Source of the DNA: Anaerolineales bacterium
GTDB taxonomy: Bacteria > Chloroflexota > Anaerolineae > Anaerolineales > UBA6663
Assembly (NCBI GenBank): GCA_020850595.1
Contig: JADZEK010000133.1
Coordinates: 20,517 to 84,516, forward strand
Reading direction: 5' to 3'
DNA: 64,000 bases
Below the pieces are notes generated by a model. It saw only the letters and a program-made list of their open reading frames with translations. It was not told the DNA's origin and did not search any database. A program made the position numbers and the translations under genes. This document shows, one piece after another, positions 43,221 to 51,206 of this stretch. Within the stretch, counting starts at the first letter, position 1. Every line of letters begins with the position of its first letter.

Positions 43221-44693
43221 ATGACCATTCACTTTGGCACCGACGGCTGGCGCGCCGTCATGGCGGATACGTTCACGTTCAACAACCTGCGGCTGGTGGC
43301 CCAGGCCGTCGCCGATGCCGTTTCGGCCGGCGATTGGGGCGGCGGCCCCGGCGTCGTGGACGGCGGCTTCGATCCGCGCCTGGTGGTCGTCGGCTTCGAC
43401 ACGCGCTTCCTCTCCGACCGCTTCGCGGCCGAGGTGGCGCGGGTGCTGGCCGCCAACGGCCTGCGCGTGCGGCTCACCCACAGCGACACCGCCACCCCGG
43501 TGGTCTCGCTGGCGGTGCGCCACGCCCACGCCGCGGCCGGGGTGATGATCACGGCCAGTCACAACGCGCCGCGCTACAACGGCCTGAAGCTCAAGGCCGC
43601 CTACGCCGGGAGCGCGCTGCCCGAACAGTGCCGCCGCGTGGAAGTCTACCTGGCCGACAACGAGGCCCGCGCCCGCGGCCCGAACCTGATGGACTATGAC
43701 CGCGCCGTGAACGAGGGCCTGATTACGCGCTTCAACCCCACGCCCGCCTACGCCGAACATATTCGCAAGCTGATAGACTTCGACGTCATCGCCCGCCGCC
43801 CGCAGCGCCTGGTGGTGGACTCGATGTACGGCTCCGGCCGCGGCGTCATCAAGGGCCTGCTCACCGGCGGCGGCGTGGAAGTGACCGAAATCCGCGGCGA
43901 GATGAACCCCGGCTTCGGCGGCATCCACCCGGAGCCTATCGCCCGCTACCTGGGCGCGACAGTCGGAGCCATCGCCGCCGGGCACGGCGACCTGGCCGTC
44001 GTCACCGACGGCGACGCCGACCGCATCGGCGCGGTGGATGGGCGCGGCCAGTTCGTAGACCCGCACAAGATCATGGCGCTGGCCCTGCAATACCTGGTGG
44101 AGCGGCGCGGCTGGCGCGGCGCGGTGGTCAAGACCGTCTCGACCACGCGCATGGTCAACCGGCTGGCGGCCAAGTACGGCCTGCCGTGCTACGAGACGCC
44201 CGTCGGCTTCAACCACATCGCCGATCACATGCTCAACGAGCCGGTGCTCATCGGCGGCGAGGAGTCGGGCGGTATCAGCATCCTCAACCACATCCCCGAA
44301 GGCGACGGCCTGCTCATGGGCCTGCTGCTCTTGGAGATCGTGGCGGCCGCGGGCGCGCCGCTGGCCGAGCTGACGGCCCAACTGCTGCGCGACTTCGGCC
44401 CGGCGCAGTACGCGCGCAAAGACCTGCGCCTGGCGCAGCCGGTGGCCAAGAGCGAGATGACGCGCCGCCTGACGGAAGGCGCGCCGGCCAGCATCAGCGG
44501 GCGGCGCGTGGCGGCCGTGGAGCAGCTAGACGGCGTGAAGTACGTGCTCGACGACGACGGCTGGCTGCTCATCCGCCCCAGCGGCACCGAGCCGGTGCTG
44601 CGCGTGTATGCCGAGGCCCGCGACGACGAGACGGTGGCGGCGCTGCTGGCCTACGGCGAGGGCGTGGCCGCCCAGGGCCGGGCCGGCGACTGA
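43221..44693 (+). CDS. Phosphoglucomutase/phosphomannomutase
   Basis: 490 aa. Alpha-D-phosphohexomutase superfamily: GTDGWRAVMAD (start), active-site phosphoserine loop MITASHNAPRYNGLK, metal loop DGDADRIGAVD, sugar-specificity loop GGEESGGIS and phosphate-binding RPSGTEPVLRVYAEA. It moves phosphate between C1 and C6 of hexoses. The subtype (glucose or mannose) cannot be settled here. A single gene with its own promoter. Confidence 0.94.
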   Translation: MTIHFGTDGWRAVMADTFTFNNLRLVAQAVADAVSAGDWGGGPGVVDGGFDPRLVVVGFDTRFLSDRFAAEVARVLAANGLRVRLTHSDTATPVVSLAVRHAHAAAGVMITASHNAPRYNGLKLKAAYAGSALPEQCRRVEVYLADNEARARGPNLMDYDRAVNEGLITRFNPTPAYAEHIRKLIDFDVIARRPQRLVVDSMYGSGRGVIKGLLTGGGVEVTEIRGEMNPGFGGIHPEPIARYLGATVGAIAAGHGDLAVVTDGDADRIGAVDGRGQFVDPHKIMALALQYLVERRGWRGAVVKTVSTTRMVNRLAAKYGLPCYETPVGFNHIADHMLNEPVLIGGEESGGISILNHIPEGDGLLMGLLLLEIVAAAGAPLAELTAQLLRDFGPAQYARKDLRLAQPVAKSEMTRRLTEGAPASISGRRVAAVEQLDGVKYVLDDDGWLLIRPSGTEPVLRVYAEARDDETVAALLAYGEGVAAQGRAGD

Positions 44694-44842
44694 GACCCCC
44701 GCGCGCGCTTTCTCCCAATCTGCCTATAATCCGGCGTCTTCTGGCAGTTCGATGACTGGCATTGGCGCGCTGAAGCGCCGAGGATGGCGCCCAGGCGGCG
44801 GAACGGCCGCCGGTGCTGGTGCGCTGATCGCAGGAGGACGCC

Positions 44843-46267
44843 ATGGCTGACACCGCCGCCTCTGCCGCCGCGAGGCCCGAGACCCCCGCGCGCCACCGCC
44901 TCGCGGTCGGCACCAAGCTCGCCTTCGGCGCGGGCGACACCGGGCCGGCCATCCTGGGGGCGATCAACGGCTTCTTCCTGCTCGACTTTCTGGTCAACGT
45001 GGCCCGCCTGCCGCCCAGCGGGCTGTTCAGCGCCGCCACCGTCTTCCTGCTGGTCAAGCTGTGGGACGGCGTCAACGACCCGATCATGGGCTGGCTGTCG
45101 GATAAGACCCGCAGCCGCATGGGGCGGCGGCGGCCGTGGCTGCTGTTCGGCGCGCTACCGCTCGGCCTGGCCTTCTTCCTCGACTGGATCGTGCCGCCGC
45201 TGGGGGAGACCGGGCGCTTCTTCTATTACCTGGTCATCGCGCTGATCCTCGACACGGCCCTGACCGCGGTGCTGGTGCCCTACACCGCCCTCACCGCCGA
45301 GCTGACATCCGACTATCACGAGCGCACCAGCGTCAACTCGTTCCGCTTCAGCTTCTCGATCCTGGGCAGCGTGGTGGCGCTGTTCGTCCATACGCAGATC
45401 ATCGCGGCCCTGGCCGACAACCCCTACCTGGGCTACGCCGTGAGCGCCGGCATCTGGACGGTCGCCATCATCGTGCCGTGCTTCATCGTCTTCTTCGGCA
45501 CCAAGGACCACGATCACCCGCTGACGGCCGCCGACACCGGCGGCCCCGGCTTCATCGAGGGCTTCCAGATCGCCTTCCGCAACCGCGCCTTTCTGCTCGT
45601 CGCGCTGATCTACATGTGCTCGTGGCTCACCATCCAACTGGTGCAAAGCAACCTGATCTTCTTCGTGCGCGACTGGGTGCACATGGACGTGGGCCTGTTC
45701 GGCTACGTCCTCATCGCGCTCCAGCTTTCGGCGTTTGTGTGCCTGCTGGTCTGGACGCGCATCAGCGCGCGCATCGGCAAGAAGGCCGTCTATTACCTGG
45801 GCGGCACGATCTTCGTGCTGGTGGAGCTGGGGCTGTTCCTGGTGCGGCCGGGGCAGGGGGCGCTGGTGTTCGCGCTGGCCCTCATCGCCGGGGCCGGGCT
45901 GTCAGTGGCCTACCTGATCCCCTGGAGCATGCTGCCGGATGTGATCGAGCTGGATGAGCTGGAGACCGGCCGGCGGCGCGAGGGCATCTTCTACGGCGTG
46001 TTTGTGTTCCTGCAAAAGCTGGGCCTGGCGGTGGGCATGTTCCTCTCCGGGCAGGTACTGGGCCTCAACGGCTACATCCGCGCCGTGCCGGGCCAGCCGC
46101 CGCCCATCCAGCCGGAAAGCGCGCTGACGGCCATCCGCGTGCTGGTCGGGCCGGTGGGCGCGGCCATCCTGCTGTTCAGCTTCGTGGCGGTCTATCTTTA
46201 TCCCATCACGCAGGCACGGCACCAGGCGATTCAAGCGCAGTTGGCGGCGCGGCGCGCGACGGGCTGA
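44843..46267 (+). CDS. GPH-family sugar:cation symporter (MFS)
   Basis: 474 aa, about 12 membrane helices. N-terminal KLAFGAGDTGPAILGAINGFFLLDFL, WDGVNDPIMGWLSDKTRSRMGRRRPWLLFG (the GPH signature loop) and later NRAFLLVALIYMCSWLTIQL. This is the glycoside-pentoside-hexuronide group that imports sugars with H+ or Na+. GCAGGAGG precedes ATG. TATAAT at 44725-44730 and a strong terminator at 46293 make it a single unit. With the neighbours it points to carbohydrate import. Confidence 0.9.
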   Translation: MADTAASAAARPETPARHRLAVGTKLAFGAGDTGPAILGAINGFFLLDFLVNVARLPPSGLFSAATVFLLVKLWDGVNDPIMGWLSDKTRSRMGRRRPWLLFGALPLGLAFFLDWIVPPLGETGRFFYYLVIALILDTALTAVLVPYTALTAELTSDYHERTSVNSFRFSFSILGSVVALFVHTQIIAALADNPYLGYAVSAGIWTVAIIVPCFIVFFGTKDHDHPLTAADTGGPGFIEGFQIAFRNRAFLLVALIYMCSWLTIQLVQSNLIFFVRDWVHMDVGLFGYVLIALQLSAFVCLLVWTRISARIGKKAVYYLGGTIFVLVELGLFLVRPGQGALVFALALIAGAGLSVAYLIPWSMLPDVIELDELETGRRREGIFYGVFVFLQKLGLAVGMFLSGQVLGLNGYIRAVPGQPPPIQPESALTAIRVLVGPVGAAILLFSFVAVYLYPITQARHQAIQAQLAARRATG

Positions 46268-46292
46268 GGCCGGCCAACGGGTCGGGCGCGGC

Positions 46293-46328
46293 ACGGCGGC
46301 GGGTCAACACGACTCGCCGCCGTTTTTT
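46293..46328 (+). terminator. Terminator of GPH transporter
   Basis: ACGGCGGCGGGT (46293-46304) pairs with ACTCGCCGCCGT (46312-46323, one G-U) and runs into six T (46323-46328). Confidence 0.85.
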
Positions 46329-46359
46329 GTTGTGTAGACAAAGCTCGGCCCCCCCGGCG

Positions 46360-46611
46360 TCAGTCGCCGTCGTCCTGGCTGTCGGCGAGGCGGCGCAGGT
46401 AGAGCTTGGGGCCGCGCAGGTCGAGCAGGAAGCCGTTGATCGGGTCGCAGTAGTGGCGCAGCGAGCGCGTGGAGATGAGCCAGCGCCGCCGGCCGCCCAC
46501 GCTGGCTTTGTAGCCAAACAGCACGCCCTGCACCAGCAGCCGGCGCACCGTATGGATGTGCAGCCCGCTGCGGCGGGCCGCTTCTTCAATCGTCACGTAT
46601 TCGTCGCTCAC
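46360..46611 (-). CDS. Excisionase/MerR-like small DNA-binding protein
   Basis: 83 aa from GTG 46611 (an upstream GTG at 46656 gives 98 aa; start uncertain). The N-terminal half YVTIEEAARRSGLHIHTVRRLL with GGRRRWLIS shows a MerR/excisionase-type winged helix (helix, turn, recognition helix and Arg wing). The tail is basic then acidic. It is transcribed away from the phage structural genes, under a promoter bearing the GAACATTTG operator. This is the layout of a lysogeny or excision regulator, but no integrase is present. Confidence 0.6.
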   Translation of the reverse strand: MSDEYVTIEEAARRSGLHIHTVRRLLVQGVLFGYKASVGGRRRWLISTRSLRHYCDPINGFLLDLRGPKLYLRRLADSQDDGD

Positions 46612-46675
46612 CCGACACCACCCCGTGCTATCACCACGCCTGGCGCGGCGCTGCACACGCCGCTGAACTCTCTGG

Positions 46676-46702
46676 TGTATAGATCAAATGTTCGTTTGTC
46701 AA
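46676..46702 (-). promoter_or_regulatory. Promoter/operator of the minus-strand regulator
   Basis: Minus strand: perfect TTGACA (46702-46697), then CGAACATTTG (46694-46685) in the spacer and TATACA (46681-46676) at a short 15-base spacing. Confidence 0.5.
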
Positions 46703-46829
46703 GCCCTGGTTTAACCGCCAGGGCTGGGGGTGTTCTGGGCGGCGACACCTGCCCATTGCCCTTCGGCTAAGCGCAGCCCAGTTTTGGGCGGGGGGTACTA
46801 GAAATGGGTCGCCTGACCCATCGAGTTGC

Positions 46830-46858
46830 TTGCCAATAGAACATTTGTTTCCTATGGT
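46830..46858 (+). promoter_or_regulatory. Promoter/operator of phage structural operon, leaderless
   Basis: TTGCCA (46830-46835), 17-base spacer containing GAACATTTGTTTC (46839-46851), TATGGT (46853-46858), then six bases to ATG 46865. A repressor in the spacer would block polymerase. Confidence 0.55.
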
Positions 46859-46864
46859 TGGGGC

Positions 46865-47347
46865 ATGACGAAACGTCACCGCAAGCAGAGCAACGCGCCG
46901 CGCTGGAAACCCAAATCGGCGCGCGCGCGCCAACCCGCCGCCGCCCCGCCGCCCAAGGCGGTGAAGTTCTATGGCGGCGTGTTCGCAGCCGACGAGCTGG
47001 CGCTGATCGCGGCCTGCCTGCAAGACCCGCAGCTTGACGATGAGCTGTGGCTCCAGCGCGTGAGCAACCTGCGGCTGCTGCGCGTGGCTGCCGGGCTGGA
47101 GCAGGCGGCCCTGTCGGAGGCCGAAGCGCTGGGTAGCGGCGGGGCCGGCGATGCGCCGCCCGCCGACATCGCCCTGAAGCACCTGGTGCGCGTGACCCAG
47201 GCGCTGACGGCCGGCGCGGGCCGCGTGGCCCGGCTGCTGCGCGACCGGCGCGTGCTGAGCGGCGAGGGGCTAGACGACGTGGCGCAGTCGCTGAGCAAAG
47301 CGCTGGACGAGTTCGCGCAATTGATGGGCGTGAACCTGACTGGCTGA
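46865..47347 (+). CDS. Phage module first gene (possible small terminase)
   Basis: 160 aa from ATG 46865, fixed by the promoter. The N-terminus is very basic (MTKRHRKQSNAPRWKPKSARAR), then a helical region, with an acidic stretch in the middle and RVARLLRDRRVLSG near the end. Position two genes before the large terminase suggests a small terminase or DNA-binding role, but no small-terminase signature is seen. Leaderless promoter with an operator. Confidence 0.55.
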   Translation: MTKRHRKQSNAPRWKPKSARARQPAAAPPPKAVKFYGGVFAADELALIAACLQDPQLDDELWLQRVSNLRLLRVAAGLEQAALSEAEALGSGGAGDAPPADIALKHLVRVTQALTAGAGRVARLLRDRRVLSGEGLDDVAQSLSKALDEFAQLMGVNLTG

Positions 47348-47374
47348 GTTCGCGCCAGGGAGGGGAGTGGACCA

Positions 47375-47626
47375 ATGAACCCGCAACCGACCAAAACTCA
47401 AAAGACTGCCAGCGGCCTCCAGGCGCTGGCGGCGGCGCTGGCCCGGCTGCGCGCCGCCGCCGCCCACGAGCCGCCCGAGGCCGACCCGCCGCCCGGCACC
47501 GCCTGGGAGCGCGCGGCGGAGCGGCGGCTGGGCGCGATCGAGAAGGCGCTGAGCAGCCAGAACCGGCTGCTGCTGCTCACGCTGGTCAGCGTCGCGGCGG
47601 ATGTCGTCCTGGGGCTGAGCCAGTGA
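47375..47626 (+). CDS. Small phage-module protein with C-terminal helix
   Basis: 83 aa. Ala/Arg-rich N-terminal half, then ERAAERRLGAIEKALSSQNR and a hydrophobic tail LLLLTLVSVAADVVLG that could be membrane-inserted. Ends TGA overlapping the GTG of the terminase (GTGA at 47623-47626). GGGAGTGG precedes ATG. Position could fit a holin or a scaffold; neither can be shown. Confidence 0.6.
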   Translation: MNPQPTKTQKTASGLQALAAALARLRAAAAHEPPEADPPPGTAWERAAERRLGAIEKALSSQNRLLLLTLVSVAADVVLGLSQ

Positions 47627-49200
47627 CCGCCCCCATGCCCGAGCGCCCCGCCGCGCAGCGCTGGGCCGCGGCCATGCTCAGCGACATCGCGGCGTTCAGC
47701 TACCTGGCGGTGGGCCGGCCGCTGTATGGCTACCAGCTCGCCCCGGCGCGCGCCATCCTCGACTCGGTGCTGCACCGGCGCGGGCGCGAGTTCGCGGTGC
47801 TTTTTCCGCGCCAGGCGGGCAAGAACGAGACCCAGGCACAGGTGGAGGCCTACCTGCTCACGCTGTTCCAGCGGGTGCCGGGGGCCAGCATTGTGCGCGC
47901 CCAGCCCACCTTTCGGCCGCAGGCTCTCAATGCGCGGCTGCGGCTGGAGCGCACGCTCAACGCGCCCCGGCTGCGGCAGGCGCTGGCCGGCGCGCCGCCC
48001 CGCCGCCGCTTCGATTACCTGCTGCAAGTGCGCGAGGCCCAGGTGTTCTTCTACTCGGCCGCGCCCAGCGCCAACGTAGTGGGGGCCACGGCCACGCTGC
48101 TGCTGCACTGCGACGAGGCGCAGGACGTGCGCGCCGCCGAGTGGGCGCGCAAGTTCGTGCCGATGGGCGCCAGCACCAACGTGACCGTGGCTTATTGGGG
48201 CACGGCCTGGACGGCGCGCACGCTGCTGGCCGAGACCATCCGGCGGCTGCAGGCGCAGGAGGCCGCCGACGGTTTACGGCGCGTGTTCCTGGTCAGCCCG
48301 GAGCAGGTGGCGGCCGAGAACCCGGCCTATGGCGCGTTCGTGGCGCGGCAGGTGGCGCAGTTGGGCCGCGACCATCCGCTGGTGCGCACGCAGTTTTTCA
48401 ACGAAGCGCTGGAGGCCGAGGCCGGGCTGTTCCCGCCTGCGCGCCGCGCGCTGATGCAGGGCGCGCACGCGCCGCAGCCTGCGCCACAGCCGGGGGCCGA
48501 CTACGCCTTCCTGCTCGACGTGGCGGGCGAAGACGGCGAAGCACCGCCAGGGGCTGCGCTTGGGACCGGGGGGGCGCTTGGCGGTGCTTCGCTTAAGCGC
48601 GACGCGACGGCGCTGACGATTGTGCAGGTGGAGCCGGACGCGGCCGCCGCCGGGCCGGTCTACCTGGCCGTGCAGCGCCGCGTGTGGGTGGGCGTGGGCC
48701 AGCCGGAGCTGCTGGCGGCGCTGCGGGCGCTGGCGGCCGAGTGGCAGCCGCGCCGCCTGGTGGTGGACGCGACCGGGCTGGGCGCGGGGCTGGCCGGGTT
48801 CCTGGCGCGGGCGCTGCCGCCGGGGGTGGTCGTGCCGGTGGACTTCAATAGCGCGACCAAGAGCCGCCTGGGCTGGCAGTTCCTGGCCGTGTGCGATACC
48901 GGTCGCTGGCAGGAGTGGCGGCCCGGTGACGACGCGGCGCAAGACGCTTTGCAGACGACCTTTTGGCGGCAGGCCGAGGCGTGCGCCTATACGGTGCGGC
49001 CGGGGCCGGGGCGCGTGCTGGCCTGGGGCGTGCCCGACAACACGCGCGACGCAGCGACGGGCGAACTGATCCACGACGACCTGCTGCTCTCGGCGGCGCT
49101 GGGCGCGGTGCTGGATGAGCAGCCGTGGCCGGCGGCGACCGGGCCGGGGGTGATCTTGCGCGCGGCCGATCCGCTGGCGGCGATGAGCCGAGGGTTTTAG
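47623..49200 (+). CDS. Phage terminase large subunit
   Basis: 525 aa. ATPase: FPRQAGKNETQAQ (Walker A variant, about residues 62-74), LLLHCDEAQDV (Walker B, about 160-170) and the coupling region VTVAYWGTAWT. A C-terminal nuclease domain has YAFLLDVAGEDGE and VVDATGLGAGLA as acidic positions. It packages DNA into capsids. A low-complexity insertion (PPGAALGTGGALGGASLKRD, about residues 308-327) lies in the nuclease domain. The last 20 codons are duplicated downstream. Confidence 0.9.
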   Translation: MTAPMPERPAAQRWAAAMLSDIAAFSYLAVGRPLYGYQLAPARAILDSVLHRRGREFAVLFPRQAGKNETQAQVEAYLLTLFQRVPGASIVRAQPTFRPQALNARLRLERTLNAPRLRQALAGAPPRRRFDYLLQVREAQVFFYSAAPSANVVGATATLLLHCDEAQDVRAAEWARKFVPMGASTNVTVAYWGTAWTARTLLAETIRRLQAQEAADGLRRVFLVSPEQVAAENPAYGAFVARQVAQLGRDHPLVRTQFFNEALEAEAGLFPPARRALMQGAHAPQPAPQPGADYAFLLDVAGEDGEAPPGAALGTGGALGGASLKRDATALTIVQVEPDAAAAGPVYLAVQRRVWVGVGQPELLAALRALAAEWQPRRLVVDATGLGAGLAGFLARALPPGVVVPVDFNSATKSRLGWQFLAVCDTGRWQEWRPGDDAAQDALQTTFWRQAEACAYTVRPGPGRVLAWGVPDNTRDAATGELIHDDLLLSAALGAVLDEQPWPAATGPGVILRAADPLAAMSRGF

Positions 49201-49337
49201 GGAGGAGAGGACGCTTGCCACGAATGGGCACGAATGGAGAGCACGAATGAGCACGAATCGGAATGGGGTGAGGGAGGAAGGTAAAGCGAGATGAGTGCGC
49301 AGAGGCAGAGGTGGAACTGGCGGGCGTCGGTGCGCGC
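49134..49337 (+). repeat. Tandem duplication, copy 1
   Basis: About 204 bases including the end of the terminase gene, CACGAAT elements (49215-49258) and a first start of the portal gene (ATG 49291, 16 codons). Copy 2 follows immediately. Copy 1 therefore makes a 37-codon chimera (49291-49404): the portal start joined to the terminase tail. Confidence 0.9.
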
Positions 49338-49553
49338 GGCGACCGGGCCGGGGGTGATCTTGCGCGCGGCCGATCCGCTGGAGGCGATGAGCCGAGGGTT
49401 TTAGGGAGGAGAGGACGCTTGCCACGAATGGGCACGAATGGAGAGCACGAATGAGCACGAATGGAGCGGGTGTGGGTGAAGGTGGGCCAGTGGGAGGTGG
49501 ATGATGATGAGTGCGCAGAGGCAGCGGTGGAACTGGCGGGCGTCGGTGCGCGC
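49338..49553 (+). repeat. Tandem duplication, copy 2
   Basis: Second copy of 49134-49337, with 12 extra bases before the portal start and few substitutions, so recent. The 300-base gap between the genes consists of this duplication. Confidence 0.9.
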
Positions 49554-50895
49554 GGCGGCGGCCTGGCTGCTGAACGGTGAGGTGGAGCGGCGCGTGCGGC
49601 TGGCGGTGCGCGCCCTGGACGATGCGCGTGATGTGCTGGTGGCCGGGCAGGGCGCGCCCGACCGCGACCGCTACAGCGCGGACCGCGACGAGGTGCTGCG
49701 CGAGGCGCTGGAGGCCTGGCGCGCCAATCCCTTGGCGCGGCGCATCGTGGCGCTGACCACGCAGTACGTCGTCGGCGCGGGCGTGACGCTCACCAGCCCG
49801 CACGCCGCCGCGCAGGCGTTCCTCGAACAGTGGTGGAACCACCGCCTCAACCGCCTGCCGGTGCGCGTGTTCGAGTGGAGCGACGAGCTGGCCCGCGCCG
49901 GCAACCTGATCGTGCTGGTCTCGACCGACGCGGCGGGCATGAGCTATGTGCGCGGCCTACCCGCCGGGCGGGTGCAGGAGATCGTCACGCGCCCCAACGA
50001 CATCGAGCAGGCGACCGCGATTGTGGAGAAGCCGCAGTGGAGCACCGGTCTTCAATCCGAAATCAGCCATCAAAAATCAGCCATGACCGACGGCCGCGTG
50101 TGGCCGGTGTATGACCCGGCGACCGATCACCCGGATGAAAGCGGCGCGTGGCCCACGGTGGCGCTGGTCTACGCCGTCAACCGCCCGGTCGGCGCGGCCT
50201 GGGGCGAGAGCGACCTGGCGCCCTTGCTGCGCTGGCTGGCGCGCTACAGCCACTGGCTGGAGAACCGCGCGCGGCTCAACCACTTCCGGCAGTCGTTCAT
50301 GTACGTGGTGCGCGGCGTGTTCAAGAGCGCGGCCGAGCGCCTGGCGCGCCAGGCCGAGCTGAACGCCAACCCGCCCACGCCGGGGTCCATCCTGGTGACC
50401 GACGCCAACAGCGAGGCCTGGGGCGTGCTGCACCCGCAGCTCGACAGCTTTGAGGCCGGCGAAGACGGCCTGGCGCTGAAGAAAATGCTGGCGGCGGGCA
50501 GTGGCAACCCGCTGCACTTTCTGGCCGAGCCGGAGAGCGCCACGCGCACCACCGCCGAGGCCGCGGGTGGGCCGACCTTTCGGCACTACGAACAGCGCCA
50601 GATCTTCTTCTTGTGGCTGCTGGCTGACGTGGCGCGCGTGGCCGTGGCCCGCCGCAGCCAGGTAGACGCGGCCGTGCCCGCTGCTGCGCCCATCAAGGCG
50701 CTGGGCAGCGACATCAGCGCGCGCGACAACGCGGTGCTGGCCCAGGCCGCGGCGCAGACGGCGGCGGCCTTTGGCGGGCTGCGCGAGCGCGGGCTGATTG
50801 ACGACGCCGAGCTGGTGCGGCTGGTCTACAAGTTCGCGGGCGAGCTGGTGGATGTGCCCGAGGTGCTGCGCCGCGCCGAGGCGGGGCGGGCATGA
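49501..50895 (+). CDS. Phage portal protein
   Basis: 464 aa from ATG 49501; alternative ATGs at 49504 and 49507 fit the GGAGG (49493-49497) better, and 49507 matches the duplicated start. Portal-like core: NPLARRIVALTTQYVVGAG, FLEQWWNHRLNRLP, RAGNLIVLVSTD, FRQSFMYVVRG and GSGNPLHFLAEPESATRTTAEAAGGPTF. Forms the ring through which DNA enters the head. Residues about 183-196 (LQSEISHQKSAMT) come from an AATCAG-type repeat inserted in frame. Stop overlaps the next start. Confidence 0.88.
   Translation: MMMSAQRQRWNWRASVRAAAAWLLNGEVERRVRLAVRALDDARDVLVAGQGAPDRDRYSADRDEVLREALEAWRANPLARRIVALTTQYVVGAGVTLTSPHAAAQAFLEQWWNHRLNRLPVRVFEWSDELARAGNLIVLVSTDAAGMSYVRGLPAGRVQEIVTRPNDIEQATAIVEKPQWSTGLQSEISHQKSAMTDGRVWPVYDPATDHPDESGAWPTVALVYAVNRPVGAAWGESDLAPLLRWLARYSHWLENRARLNHFRQSFMYVVRGVFKSAAERLARQAELNANPPTPGSILVTDANSEAWGVLHPQLDSFEAGEDGLALKKMLAAGSGNPLHFLAEPESATRTTAEAAGGPTFRHYEQRQIFFLWLLADVARVAVARRSQVDAAVPAAAPIKALGSDISARDNAVLAQAAAQTAAAFGGLRERGLIDDAELVRLVYKFAGELVDVPEVLRRAEAGRA
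50050..50085 (-). repeat. AATCAG-type repeat inserted in the portal gene
   Basis: CAATCCGAAATCAGCCATC then AAAAATCAGCC: same word family as 8620-8656 and 9280-9315, here adding about 13 in-frame residues to the portal. Confidence 0.7.
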
Positions 50896-51206
50896 GCGCC
50901 TCGCGGCTGGCGCGGCTGGCGCGCAGACTGGCGGGCCGGCCCTGGTGGCACAAGGGCCGCTGGGGGCGGCCCCGGCGGCTGGTGGGGGCGGGCGTGCGCC
51001 TGAGTGCTAGCGCAAGCGCGGGCTGGCACGGGCCGCAGGCGGCGCAGGGGCCGCGCGCGCCCGGCGAGGTGCAAGCGCCGCGCTGGGCGCTGGACGAAGA
51101 GGCGGTGGTTACGTTGAAGCTAGCGGCCAAGGCGCTCCCACACGTCGCAACGGTAACGAACACGATGACGAACACGCTGCCGGAACTGAAAGGACTGGAC
51201 GGATGA
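50892..51206 (+). CDS. Small phage-module protein
   Basis: 104 aa. Basic N-terminus (SRLARLARRLAGRPWWHKGRW), a Gly/Ala-rich middle, then an acidic-to-hydrophobic part WALDEEAVVTLKLAAKALP. Overlaps the portal stop (ATGA-type at 50892-50895) and the next start (ATGA at 51203-51206). Position between portal and capsid protease would fit a scaffold or a head-assembly factor; no family recognised. Confidence 0.6.
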   Translation: MSASRLARLARRLAGRPWWHKGRWGRPRRLVGAGVRLSASASAGWHGPQAAQGPRAPGEVQAPRWALDEEAVVTLKLAAKALPHVATVTNTMTNTLPELKGLDG

